A stretch of 42,878 bases of DNA from Gemmatimonadales bacterium (GCA_007695225.1 REED01000117.1:1-42878); one strand, 5' to 3'. Positions 16,869-25,737 are shown, numbered from the stretch's first letter. Notes: generated by a model from the sequence alone, not told the origin. Numbers and translations: made by a program.

Positions 16869-17719
16869 CCGGCGCCGGGATCGGCAGGAAGGGCCAGCAG
16901 ATCGAGGTGACCCACAGTGAGGCCCACGTCTCCCCGCGCCAGCGCCTGGAGCCGCCGTTCTCCCCATCCCTGGACCCTGGAAGCCCCGGAGGGAGCTTGC
17001 TCCGCGACAGCGTGGATCCACCCTTCCACCAGCGCACGAGCCAGGGCGAGGTCCCCTGGGCCGAGATGCCAGGGGCTGGGCACCAACCAGGTGTGGAAGT
17101 CCTGCTCCTGGAAGAGGGCCTCGGCCAGGTGGGGGGCCGTGGGGCCCAGGGCAGGCCCCAGTCCCTTTTCCCGCCGCTGGTGGGCGTTCACCATTTCCTG
17201 CACCCAGGCGTCGTCCGGATCCTCCGGCGGCGACCAGACAATGGTGCCGTCATAGCTCAGGGCCAGGAGGGCGCCGCACTTCGCCTCCTGGCATCTCTCC
17301 ACCAGCGCGGTCAGCCATTCCCGGGTCACCAGGTCCAGGAGCGCCGATGCGGTGACCAGATGCGCCTCCCCCACCCGGGCCAGCCCTTCTTCCGCCAGGT
17401 CTCCCACCACCCGATGGACTGGAAGGGCAGAGCCTGCGGCGTCGGAGCTTCCGGGGTCCGACGGGACCGGGTCCGGTCCGTGGACCCGGTCCAGGAGGTC
17501 GGGGTCGTGGTCCACGAGCGTCCACTCCTGGCGTCCAGGGAGTCGTGAGGCCAGGTAGCGTAAATTGGAACCCGTGCCGCTCCCCAGATCCAGCACACGG
17601 GACCACTCCCGGGCATGCCAGGCGGCGCGGAGGGGTCGGAGGAGGGCGGTGGGGCGGGAGCGATGGTCCACCCGTTCCCGGAGGGCCAGCCAGTCCGGGG
17701 TGAAGGCGTCGTCAGCCAT
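16865..17719 (-). CDS. Class I SAM-dependent methyltransferase
   Basis: The 284-aa protein has motif I VLDLGSGTGSNLRYL (residues 42-56), an acidic end of the second strand (LVDHDPDLL, Asp70/Asp72) and a motif IV-like stretch (AHLVTASALLDLVTREWL). These are the SAM-binding features of Rossmann methyltransferases. The acceptor cannot be read from the sequence. The ATG at 17719 overlaps the glycosyltransferase stop by 8 nt, and the stop overlaps the flippase-like start, so all three are translationally coupled. A methylation step on the sugar or heterocycle of the cluster product is inferred. Confidence 0.88.
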   Translation of the reverse strand: MADDAFTPDWLALRERVDHRSRPTALLRPLRAAWHAREWSRVLDLGSGTGSNLRYLASRLPGRQEWTLVDHDPDLLDRVHGPDPVPSDPGSSDAAGSALPVHRVVGDLAEEGLARVGEAHLVTASALLDLVTREWLTALVERCQEAKCGALLALSYDGTIVWSPPEDPDDAWVQEMVNAHQRREKGLGPALGPTAPHLAEALFQEQDFHTWLVPSPWHLGPGDLALARALVEGWIHAVAEQAPSGASRVQGWGERRLQALARGDVGLTVGHLDLLALPADPGAG

Positions 17720-18815
17720 GGCCCCCTCCCACAGGGGGTTCCGCGTCGGGTGAGAGCTCCAGGAGGCATCGGGCGAAGGTGCGCCCGGCCTCCCGCCAGT
17801 CCGGAAGGGAAGCGGCGTGATTGCGGGCGGCTTCCGCCATCCTCTCGCGAGCCCGCTCCGCTTCGGGCGTCCCGGCCAGGAGACTGCGGAGGGCCCCGGC
17901 CAGCGCCTCGGCGTCCCCGGGAGGGACCAGGAGACCGGCGTCTGCGGGAACCGTGGCTGGAATGGCGCCGCCCGTCGTGCTCACCACCGGGAGGCCCCGG
18001 GCCAGCGCCTCGGTCAGGACCATTCCGTAGCCCTCGTAATGGGAGGCCAGGACCAGGAGGGAGGCACCGTGGTAGAGGTGGTCGAGCATTCCGTCCTCGC
18101 ATTCGCCAGGGAAGCGGACCCGCGCCTCCAGGCCCTCCTCCTCCACCTTCTGACGCACGGCCCGGGCGAAGGCAGGCGCCCGCCCCAGGCTTCCGGCGCA
18201 AACGCAGTTCCAGGGAAGGTCCCGGATCTGGACCAGGGCCTCCACCAGCACATCATGCCCCTTCCGGGGGATGACCGATGCCACGCAGAGCAGGCGGGGC
18301 GGATGCCCGGGGCCCGGCCCCCGAGCGTCGGAAGCGGGGCGCGTCCCCGGGGGAGCCACCCGGACCCCGTCCGGTGGGACGCCCATCTCCACCACCCGGG
18401 CGGCAGTGAAGTCGCTGGTGACCAGAACCCCCCCGCAGGTGGCCAGCGCCTCCCGTTCCAGGGATCCCAGGCGCTCCCGCTGGGAAGGGTCGAGGCCGGT
18501 CTCGTCCGCCAGGGGGTGATGGACCAGTCCCATGAGCCTCAGGCGGCTGGCGTGGGGACGGAGCGATTCAGGGAGTCCTCCCATGGCCAGCCCGTCCAGC
18601 AGGACCCGGCTCCCATCGGAGAGTCGGGCGAGGACCTCCTCGAGGCTCGCCCGGGCACGTCCGTCCGGGTCGGGGAAACGGCCTTCCAGGGGGTGGATGG
18701 TCACCCGCCAGTTGGCACGGCGAAGCTCGTCCACCATCCGGGCATCGTAGAGATACCCTCCGGTTCGCTGGTCCAGAGGGCCTGGAATCACCAGGTGCAG
18801 ATGTGGGGGGCTCAA
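17712..18815 (-). CDS. Glycosyltransferase family 4 (GT-B fold)
   Basis: The 367-aa protein has the N-terminal acceptor domain ending in [24 protein letters not shown] and the C-terminal nucleotide-sugar domain with [18 protein letters not shown]. The retaining GT4 E-x7-E motif is EGYGMVLTE (Glu261, Glu269), followed by [14 protein letters not shown] and [15 protein letters not shown]. Start and stop are coupled to both neighbours; the start is a TTG at 18815 overlapping the upstream stop (TTGA). It probably transfers a sugar to an intermediate of the pterin-like cluster, but lipid or glucan acceptors are possible given opgGH upstream. Confidence 0.9.
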   Translation of the reverse strand: MSPPHLHLVIPGPLDQRTGGYLYDARMVDELRRANWRVTIHPLEGRFPDPDGRARASLEEVLARLSDGSRVLLDGLAMGGLPESLRPHASRLRLMGLVHHPLADETGLDPSQRERLGSLEREALATCGGVLVTSDFTAARVVEMGVPPDGVRVAPPGTRPASDARGPGPGHPPRLLCVASVIPRKGHDVLVEALVQIRDLPWNCVCAGSLGRAPAFARAVRQKVEEEGLEARVRFPGECEDGMLDHLYHGASLLVLASHYEGYGMVLTEALARGLPVVSTTGGAIPATVPADAGLLVPPGDAEALAGALRSLLAGTPEAERARERMAEAARNHAASLPDWREAGRTFARCLLELSPDAEPPVGGGHG

Positions 18816-19210
18816 AGGGAGCCCTCGTAGCGGGCCCAGGCCACGTGGGACTCGCTGAGGGTCACCCAGATGGCGGTCAGGCCCTGGGCTCCCTCTCCCA
18901 GCCGTCCCGCCTCCACGGCCCGGGCGAGGCGATCGAAGATCTCCCGGGCCAGGAACTCGGTGGTGGTATTCTCCCCCTCGAAGGCCGGCTCATCGTCCAG
19001 GTTCCGGAAGTTGAGATCGTCCAGGACCGCCTTCAGCGTCTCGGCGGCGAGGCCGATATCCACCACCAGTCCGTCCGGGTCCAACTCGGGACGACGAAAG
19101 GTGGCGTCCACCACGTAGGTGGCGCCGTGGAGGCGCTGCGCCGGCCCGAAGATCTCTCCCCGGAAGCTGTGGGCGATCATGAAGTGGTCGCGGACATTCA
19201 GGCTGTACAT
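18812..19210 (-). CDS. 6-pyruvoyltetrahydropterin synthase / QueD homologue lacking a full zinc site
   Basis: The 132-aa protein has the T-fold layout of PTPS/Que[64 protein letters not shown] and LSESHVAW. In active enzymes three His bind zinc (one in the first motif, two in HGH) and a Cys precedes HGH. Here His14 and His28 remain but the third ligand is Ala30 (HGA), and no Cys is present. The pterin-anchoring Glu (Glu120) is kept. I recall the same LHGAT signature in Streptomyces SCO6650, reported to lack zinc and PTPS activity while keeping a pterin-like pocket. No queC, queE or queF is nearby. It may bind a pterin or pyrimidine and catalyse an unknown reaction. Confidence 0.88.
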   Translation of the reverse strand: MYSLNVRDHFMIAHSFRGEIFGPAQRLHGATYVVDATFRRPELDPDGLVVDIGLAAETLKAVLDDLNFRNLDDEPAFEGENTTTEFLAREIFDRLARAVEAGRLGEGAQGLTAIWVTLSESHVAWARYEGSL

Positions 19211-19291
19211 ATGCGGACTCGCAGGATTTGGGGGTTCGAATGGGTGCAGATCCAGGGGCCCCGGTCGCCCACTCCCATCGGGGGCGGCGCC

Positions 19292-20329
19292 TCAGGGGGC
19301 GGTGGCGTAGCGGATCCGGTGGCAGAGGGTGTCGCCGGGAGCGGTGCTCAGACGGGCCATGATATCCGGAAGTTCGTGGAACCCGCTCTCACCGGAAATG
19401 AGGGCCTCCAGCGGGTCCGCCCTCAGGAGTTCCAGCGCCAGTCGCATCCTTCGAGCCGTGTCCCAGCGGGGGGCCCGGTGGGGCGGAACCCTTCCCACCT
19501 GGCTGCTCTTCAGGGTGAGGCGACGGGAATGGAAGCCCTCTCCCAGGGGGAGGGTGACGCTGCGGCTCCCGTACCAACTCACCTCCACCACCGTGGCCTC
19601 CGACCCTGCCAGCTCCAGCGCCCGCGGGAGCCCCTCGGGATGGCCGCTGGCGTGGAAGACGAGGTCGGCACCTCCTTCCCCACTCCGGTCTCCACTGCGG
19701 GCAAAGGAGAGACCCAGGGATTCCACGATGGACCTCCGTCCGGGATTCACGTCCTCCACAACCACCTCGCACCCCGGCAGCCGGCCACAGAGCCAGGCGA
19801 TGAGGAGCCCCACCACCCCACCGCCCACCACCACAATCCGGTCCCCGGGGGCCGGCCCGCCGTCCCATACGGCGTTCACCGCCGTCTCCATGTTGGCGGC
19901 GAGGATCGCCCTGCCGGGAGGAAGACCGGCGGGAAGGGGGGTCACGGCTTCGGGGGGAACCCAGTAGACGTCCTGGTGGGGGTGGAGGCAGAAGACGGTC
20001 TGGCCCTGGAGCGCCCGGGCGAGGTGGGGCGGGGGCCCATTCGATGCCGGAGGCCCATCTGGCGCCGCCTCCACCCGCCCCACGCTGGCGTAGCCGTACT
20101 TCACCGGCCCGGGGAACCCTCCTTCCTGGAAGGGGGCTCGCATGGTCTCGAACTGGGAAGGAGGGACTTCACCCCGAAAGACCAGGGATTCGGTTCCACG
20201 GCTGATTCCGGAGTAGAGGGCACGGATCCGGAGGGCGCCCTCCACCGATGCCGGGATCTCCCGCTCCAGGATTTCGCCCCTTCCAGGCGCCTGGATCCAG
20301 AATTGTCGAGAGGCGAGGTGTTCAGTCAT
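19292..20329 (-). CDS. MDR-superfamily (zinc-less) alcohol dehydrogenase-like oxidoreductase
   Basis: The 345-aa protein has the GroES-like N-terminal domain and a Rossmann cofactor domain with VVVGGGVVGLLIAW (167-180). In zinc enzymes the catalytic Cys sits in a CGxCxSD-like motif; here it is YSGISRGTESLVFRGEVP, with no Cys. A catalytic zinc is thus unlikely, as in BchC-like and other zinc-less members. AANMETAVNAVWDGGPAPGDR is typical of the hinge region (142-163). It lies 81 bp upstream of the PTPS-like gene and 40 bp downstream of opgH on the same strand. A redox step in the cluster pathway is inferred; the substrate is unknown. Confidence 0.85.
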   Translation of the reverse strand: MTEHLASRQFWIQAPGRGEILEREIPASVEGALRIRALYSGISRGTESLVFRGEVPPSQFETMRAPFQEGGFPGPVKYGYASVGRVEAAPDGPPASNGPPPHLARALQGQTVFCLHPHQDVYWVPPEAVTPLPAGLPPGRAILAANMETAVNAVWDGGPAPGDRIVVVGGGVVGLLIAWLCGRLPGCEVVVEDVNPGRRSIVESLGLSFARSGDRSGEGGADLVFHASGHPEGLPRALELAGSEATVVEVSWYGSRSVTLPLGEGFHSRRLTLKSSQVGRVPPHRAPRWDTARRMRLALELLRADPLEALISGESGFHELPDIMARLSTAPGDTLCHRIRYATAP

Positions 20330-20369
20330 GGGGCGGGCCGATGGAGTGCGGATGATGGGAGGGCGAGCC

Positions 20370-22307
20370 TCAGGATGGCACCACGCTGGGCGGAGGGTCG
20401 GCCTTCGCCTTCTCCGAGACGGATTCGCGAGCGGACCTCACCGGTCTGCTGGGGAGGGGCACCCCCCCCACCCCCGGTTGGTCCACCTCTCCGTCCAGTA
20501 GCTCCATCGAAGGCGTCACCTCGGAGGGGACCAGGAAGAGCCCCCGGCGGCGGGCCAGGGCGCCCAGGCTCCGGCTGCTGGTCCAACGCGCCAGGAGAGG
20601 TGCGGTGAGGAGTCCGACGAAGATGGGGGTGAGCCAGAGGAAGAAGAAGGGACTCAGCACCAGGGTGACGCCGGCCCAGACCGTACCGGCCAGGAGGATT
20701 CCCAGGGTGCGGCGCCACGCCTCCCGCCAGGCCACCATCCGGGCGCCGCGCTCCTGGGCGTCCCAGTTCACATCCCGCCCCATCAGGATGCTGGTCACGA
20801 ACCGGGTGTGGATCATCATCATCACCGGCGCCAGGATGATGGCGAAAAGCGCCTCCAGGAAGGCGCTCAGCGCCAGCTTCCAACGTGTCCCGAATCCCCC
20901 TCCCCCCCGGAGGAAGACGAGGCCCACCGTCAGGGCCTTGGGAAGGAAGAGGAGCACTGCCGTCCACGCCAGGAGGGGAACCACCGAGGCGAAGGCGGGA
21001 AGGGTGAGATCCGTTCCCCACTCCAGGCTCGAAAGCCACCAGGGGGAAGCACCGGACATGGCCGCTCCGGCTGGAGCGGCCAGGAGGACCCATGCGGTGG
21101 CCGCCAGGAGCATGAGGAGCCAGAGGACCGAGGAAAGGTACCCCATGGCCCCTACGGCAAAGTGGATGCGGTTCACGGGATGGAGCCCCCGGCTCGGCAG
21201 GAGCCGGAGGTGCTGAAGGCTCCCCTGGGCCCATCTCCGATCCCGGGTGGCGTAGTCCAGGAGGTTCCCGGGCACCTCCTCCCAACTCCCTGAGAGACGG
21301 GGGAGCAGAAAGGTCCGCCATCCCTCTCTTCGAAGAAGGGCGGCTTCCACGAAGTCGTGGCTGAGGATCTCCCCGCCCATGGGTGGTTTTCCGGAGAGGA
21401 TGGGGAGGGTGCCGTGCTCGGTGAAGGGTTGGACCCGGAGGATGGCGTTGTGCCCCCAGTAGTTGGCGGCGTCGGTCTGCCAGAAGCTCTGCCCGGTGGC
21501 CAGGACGGGGGAGTAGAGACATCCGGCGAACTGGAGGAGACGCCCAAAGAGGGTGGCCTGGCGAGCGGGGATGGGGACGGTCTGGATCAGTCCCGCCTCG
21601 GGATTCGCCTCCATGGTCCTGGCCAGCTCCACGAGGGTCTTTCCCTGCATCACGCTGTCGGCATCCAGGACCACCATGAAGTCGTAGTCGGCTCCCCAGC
21701 GGCGACAGAATTCGGCGATGTTTCCCGCCTTCCGACCCTCGTTGGAGGCTCGCCGTCGGTAGAAGACGGCCTCGGGGCGGGGCAGGTCGCGCTTCCAGGC
21801 GCGCCAGGCCGCCTCTTCCCTGGCGGCGATCTCCGGGTCGGTGGTGTCACTCAGGAGAAAGAGGTCGAAGTGGGCCCCCGCTCCCGTGCGCTCCAGAGAG
21901 GAGCGGACCGCGTCCAGCCCGGCCAGCACCCGGTCCGGATCCTCGTTGTGGGCGGGCATGACCAAAGCGGTCCGGGAGGTAAGGGGGGGCTCTCCCGCCC
22001 CTGAACCGGGGAGCCCGACCCGGGCCAGGGAGAGGGGGTCGCGCCCCAGGAGGTGGAGCCCGAACCCCAGGATCCCCGACCAGAAGGCCATGGAGATCCA
22101 GCCAAAGGTGGCGGCGAAGAGCGCGAGGATCAGGCCTTCCAACGGCGTGATCCCGTTGGAGCGCATGATGTCCAGCATGAGGAGGACACCGCCCAGGGTG
22201 GTGGCGACCACCAGTGCCAGATAAACGGGCAGCCGGAGCCCCTGCCCCGGGATCCGTATGCGCCGATCCGGCCCGGGGCCGGCGCCGGAGGTCTCGCCCT
22301 GCGTCAT
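20370..22307 (-). CDS. opgH: Glucans biosynthesis glucosyltransferase H (OpgH/MdoH)
   Basis: The 645-aa GT2 membrane protein has two N-terminal helices (29-80), then the cytoplasmic catalytic domain with MPAHNEDPDRVLAGLDA, YRRRASNEGRKAGNIAEF, the nucleotide-binding VLDADSVMQG (DAD at 215-217), LSHDFVEAALLRR and the acceptor-site TRDRRWAQGSLQHLR. Several more helices follow (about 378-470 and 540-575). The protein polymerises UDP-glucose into the beta-1,2 backbone of osmoregulated periplasmic glucans. It starts at the ATG overlapping the opgG stop (ATGA). The C-terminus (about 585-645) is low-complexity and Pro/Ser-rich. Confidence 0.95.
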   Translation of the reverse strand: MTQGETSGAGPGPDRRIRIPGQGLRLPVYLALVVATTLGGVLLMLDIMRSNGITPLEGLILALFAATFGWISMAFWSGILGFGLHLLGRDPLSLARVGLPGSGAGEPPLTSRTALVMPAHNEDPDRVLAGLDAVRSSLERTGAGAHFDLFLLSDTTDPEIAAREEAAWRAWKRDLPRPEAVFYRRRASNEGRKAGNIAEFCRRWGADYDFMVVLDADSVMQGKTLVELARTMEANPEAGLIQTVPIPARQATLFGRLLQFAGCLYSPVLATGQSFWQTDAANYWGHNAILRVQPFTEHGTLPILSGKPPMGGEILSHDFVEAALLRREGWRTFLLPRLSGSWEEVPGNLLDYATRDRRWAQGSLQHLRLLPSRGLHPVNRIHFAVGAMGYLSSVLWLLMLLAATAWVLLAAPAGAAMSGASPWWLSSLEWGTDLTLPAFASVVPLLAWTAVLLFLPKALTVGLVFLRGGGGFGTRWKLALSAFLEALFAIILAPVMMMIHTRFVTSILMGRDVNWDAQERGARMVAWREAWRRTLGILLAGTVWAGVTLVLSPFFFLWLTPIFVGLLTAPLLARWTSSRSLGALARRRGLFLVPSEVTPSMELLDGEVDQPGVGGVPLPSRPVRSARESVSEKAKADPPPSVVPS

Positions 22308-24016
22308 GGCCCGGTTCCCGGCTCGGGGATCCAGAGGTAGCTCCAGGTCTCACTCACCGGTGCCTCGTCCTGGACCAGGAAGAGGCGCATATCGGCGGAG
22401 CGGCCCTCCTCGGGTTCCAGGCGGAAGGTGGCCCGCCATCCTCCGCCTCCCGGAAGCGGCTGGACCCTCAGGTCCGAAACCCGGCCGGAAGAGGATTCCA
22501 GTACCGCCTCCACCGGTGCGCCGCCCTGGCCCACCGGGTCCGCTCTCCACCCGGACCCGCCGTTGTCCATTTCCCCTGGGCCGTCGGACACGAAGTCGAT
22601 GACGAAACGGCGCTGGCTCCGGGGTGGAGGATCGGCCTCCCCCGGAAGGGCATCCCATCCGCTCCGACTCCGCTCCACCTGTGCAAGGCGCTGGCGTTCC
22701 AGCCGCCCGTCGAAAGTAAGGAGGCGATACTGGAACCGGCGTTCATCTCCGGCGTGGAAGGGGGTGTCGGAAACCCAGTACGCCACGATGTTGTCGTTGA
22801 ATTCGGAGGTGGTTGGGATCTCCACCAGCTCCACCCCCCCTTCGCCCCAGTCTCCCTCTCCCACCTCCACCCACTGGCTGGGCCGGTCGTGGTACCGGGC
22901 CTCCAGGTCCAGGTACTGGCTGAAATCCCGGGCCCGCTGGGCCAGGCCGAACCCCTGGGGGGCCCGGTCCCGGAGGGAGGTTACCCGGAGGCCGGGGCCA
23001 TTGCTCAGGGGACGCCAGATCCATTCCCCGGATCCGGTGAGCATGAGAAGGCCGTCGGAGTCATGGACCCGGGGCCGGAAGTCATCGAAGCGTCGGGCTC
23101 CGTCCGGTCCGTAGAGGAACATGCTGGTGAGAGGTGCGATCCCCAGCCGCCCCACATCCTCCCGGGCGAAGAGGCGGGCGTCCACCTCCATGACCGTGGG
23201 AGCGCCAGGCGTCAGATCGAACCGGTAGGCCCCGGTGAGGGAGGGACCGTCCAGAAGGGCGTAGACCGTGAGGGTGGCATCATCATCGGCCAAGGGGCGG
23301 ACGAGCCAGAACTCCCGGAAGTCAGGGAACTCCTCACCGGGCTCATGGACCGTGTTGACGGCCACCCCTCGGGAGGAGATGCCATGGGCGTGACCCTGTC
23401 CCAGGAGGCGGAAGTAGGAGGCTCCCAGGAAGACCACCACCTCATCCTTGGTGTCCGGGTCATTGATGGGATAGTGTACCCGGAACCCGGCAAATCCCAG
23501 TTCGGGGCCGGCCACCCCGGCCAGGGGCGCGGCCGGCCCGTCATACTGGAAGAAGTTCTCCTCGAAGGGAACGGGAAGCACGGTATCAGAGGTCACTTCA
23601 TTCACCCGGACAGGTTCGGGGTACAGGAAGCCGGGATGGAAGAACTGGACCTCGAAGGGAGCCTCCCCGCGCCAGAGAGCGGCGTCGGGGCGAAAGCGGA
23701 TGGATCGGAAGGCATCGTAGTCCATCTCCGCCAGGGGGCGGGGGACAGAGGCCGGCGGGGGCGACCAGGGGCGCTGCGCCAGGGCCCGTGCCCGCTCCGT
23801 GACGTCCGCGAAGAGGTTCTCCGGCGTGACCGGAACACCGAGGACCCCAGCTTCCTCGACGGGGTGTCCATCCCGGAGCATTCCCCCGCCGGGGGCCGGG
23901 GTCGAGGCGTGGAGGCTGCCGTGGGCGTCCCATCCTCCGGGCTCAAAGCGGGCGTCCCCTGGTACAACCAGGACCAGTCCCAGCAGGAACGGCAGGGTGA
24001 GGCGGCGAAACGCCAT
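22304..24016 (-). CDS. opgG: Glucans biosynthesis protein G (OpgG/MdoG)
   Basis: The protein is 570 aa from the ATG at 24016, chosen because a signal peptide follows directly (AFRRLTLPFLLGLVLVVPGDA); an in-frame start 60 bases upstream lacks this pattern. Family landmarks include FRPDAALW, FEVQFFHPGFLYPEPV, GPELGFAGFRVHYPIN, FLGASYFRLLGQG, YGLSARG-type HAHGISSRGVAVNT, EFPDFREFWLVRP and FAREDVGRLGIAPLTSMFLYG. The C-terminal Ig-like domain starts near 460. The protein is periplasmic and needed for glucan branching or release. It is the first gene of the long minus-strand run that continues through opgH into the pterin-like cluster, and is divergent (98 bp) from the phosphoglycerol-transferase-like gene. 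Confidence 0.94.
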   Translation of the reverse strand: MAFRRLTLPFLLGLVLVVPGDARFEPGGWDAHGSLHASTPAPGGGMLRDGHPVEEAGVLGVPVTPENLFADVTERARALAQRPWSPPPASVPRPLAEMDYDAFRSIRFRPDAALWRGEAPFEVQFFHPGFLYPEPVRVNEVTSDTVLPVPFEENFFQYDGPAAPLAGVAGPELGFAGFRVHYPINDPDTKDEVVVFLGASYFRLLGQGHAHGISSRGVAVNTVHEPGEEFPDFREFWLVRPLADDDATLTVYALLDGPSLTGAYRFDLTPGAPTVMEVDARLFAREDVGRLGIAPLTSMFLYGPDGARRFDDFRPRVHDSDGLLMLTGSGEWIWRPLSNGPGLRVTSLRDRAPQGFGLAQRARDFSQYLDLEARYHDRPSQWVEVGEGDWGEGGVELVEIPTTSEFNDNIVAYWVSDTPFHAGDERRFQYRLLTFDGRLERQRLAQVERSRSGWDALPGEADPPPRSQRRFVIDFVSDGPGEMDNGGSGWRADPVGQGGAPVEAVLESSSGRVSDLRVQPLPGGGGWRATFRLEPEEGRSADMRLFLVQDEAPVSETWSYLWIPEPGTGP

Positions 24017-24114
24017 CGAGGATCGGTACTCCGGAGAGACATGAACGAGACACGTTGGGCGCCGAATCCGGCGCATGAGCCGCAGGCGGCCAGTGCCGGA
24101 GAGGGCGGGGGCAC

Positions 24115-25737
24115 ATGCCCGAACCGGTGAAGGTGAAGGTGGGAATACCGATGCTGCTGGGGGGATTGTTCCTTCTCAACATCCTCCTCCTCACCCCCCG
24201 GTGGGTGGTGGCCGGAGGTCTGGGCCCCCCCTGGATTGCTCTCGAGGCCTTCCTGGTGGTGGGTTTCCTGGCCCTTCTCCCCCGGAGGCGGTGGAGCCTG
24301 GTGGGGGCTGCGGCGGCGGCTCTCATCGCGGCCGTCGTCGCCCTCCTGGCCTTTTCCGATGCCGCTGCGCGGATGAGCCTGGCCCGTCCGCTGAACCTCT
24401 ACCTCGACGTCCATCTCGTTCGACCGGTCCTCCACCTCCTCGTGGGGAACATGGGGTGGGCCCGGACCGTCCTCCTGGCGCTGGGGGTGGCGGTGCTGGT
24501 GGTAGGGGTCACCCTGGTCCTGGCCTTCCTCCTGACCCGCCTCCCCACCGAGTCGCCGGCCCGGCCGCGGCGGGTGATGGGGGTCCTCCTTCTTGCCCTC
24601 TCCACCCTGGGGCTCGTCAGCGAGCGATTTCCTGCACTGGCTCCCCAGGTGTCGCTCCCCGCGGTGGATCTGGCCCGGGAGCAGGTCCACTACTTCTCCC
24701 GGATGCTGGGGGAGCGGGAGCGCTTTGCCGGGGAGATGGCGGACTCTCCGTCCAGCTACGGCGATCTTCCCGGACTCCTGGAGGGGCTGGGAGGGCGAGA
24801 CGTGGTCCTGGCCTTCCTGGAATCCTATGGCGTCTCGGCGCTGGACGACCCCCGCTACGCCCCGGTGATCCAGCCCCGCCTGGACGACCTGGAGGCCCGC
24901 ATGGAAGCGGCCGGGCTCCACCTGGTGAGCGGCGCCCTGGTGGCTCCCAGCCAGGGCGGCCAGTCCTGGCTGGGCCGGGGAGCCATCCTCAGCGGGCTCT
25001 GGCTCGACAACCAACTCCGCTATGAGCTTCTCCTGGCCAGCGACCGGGAGACATTGGTGGATGACTTCCGCCGGGCCGGATTCCGCACCGTGGCCCTCAT
25101 GCCCGCCATCACCATGGTCTGGCCCGAAGGGGAGCGCTTCGGATACGATGAGATCTTCGCCCACCGGGATATCGAGTACCGCGGCCCGCCCCTGAACTGG
25201 GTCACCATGCCTGACCAGTTCACCTGGTCCTACCTGGAGACGGCCATCCGAAGCGACCCGGATCCCCGCCCCCTCTTCGCCGAGGTGGCCCTCATCAGCA
25301 GCCACGCGCCGTGGGTCCCCATCCTTCCGGTGCTGGAGGATTGGGACGCCATCGGGGACGGGTCGGTGTTCAACCCCTGGGAGAATGCCGGGGAGCGCCC
25401 CGAGGATCTCTGGCGGGACACGGATCGGGTCCGGGAGCACTTCGCCCTCTCCGTGGATTACGTCCTGCATACCATGACGTCCTATGCCGAACGCTTCCTG
25501 GACGAAGGCACCCTGCTCATCGCCATGGGGGACCACCAGCCGGCCCCCCTCATCACCGGGGAGGACGCCAGCCGGGATGTGCCGGTCCATGTCATAAGCG
25601 GGGATCCCACCCTGCTGGAGCCCTTCCTCGCCTGGGGTTTCCGGCCTGGAGCCCGCCCCGATCCCGACCGACCGGCCCCCCGGATGGACGCCTTCCGCAA
25701 CTGGTTCATCCAGGCGTTCAGTGCCGATCCCTTCTGA
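24115..25737 (+). CDS. LtaS/OpgB-like phosphoglycerol transferase (sulfatase fold) with membrane domain
   Basis: The 540-aa protein begins with about five helices (10-165), followed by an extracytoplasmic alkaline-phosphatase-superfamily domain. Landmarks are VVLAFLESYG (metal ligand Glu236), a nucleophile loop SQGGQSWLGRG with Ser284 where LtaS has Thr, SSHAPW (His397) and IAMGDHQP (Asp473, His474). LtaS and OpgB move phosphoglycerol from phosphatidylglycerol to a polymer. Divergence from opgGH by 98 bp suggests this one decorates periplasmic glucans, an OpgB role, but phosphoethanolamine transfer cannot be excluded. ATG 24151 is an alternative start. A perfect 15-bp duplication covers the stop codon. 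Confidence 0.85.
   Translation: MPEPVKVKVGIPMLLGGLFLLNILLLTPRWVVAGGLGPPWIALEAFLVVGFLALLPRRRWSLVGAAAAALIAAVVALLAFSDAAARMSLARPLNLYLDVHLVRPVLHLLVGNMGWARTVLLALGVAVLVVGVTLVLAFLLTRLPTESPARPRRVMGVLLLALSTLGLVSERFPALAPQVSLPAVDLAREQVHYFSRMLGERERFAGEMADSPSSYGDLPGLLEGLGGRDVVLAFLESYGVSALDDPRYAPVIQPRLDDLEARMEAAGLHLVSGALVAPSQGGQSWLGRGAILSGLWLDNQLRYELLLASDRETLVDDFRRAGFRTVALMPAITMVWPEGERFGYDEIFAHRDIEYRGPPLNWVTMPDQFTWSYLETAIRSDPDPRPLFAEVALISSHAPWVPILPVLEDWDAIGDGSVFNPWENAGERPEDLWRDTDRVREHFALSVDYVLHTMTSYAERFLDEGTLLIAMGDHQPAPLITGEDASRDVPVHVISGDPTLLEPFLAWGFRPGARPDPDRPAPRMDAFRNWFIQAFSADPF

Noticed and set aside
18812-19210. Queuosine pathway gene queD
   Set aside because: Third zinc His and catalytic Cys are missing, and no queC, queE or queF is in the window.
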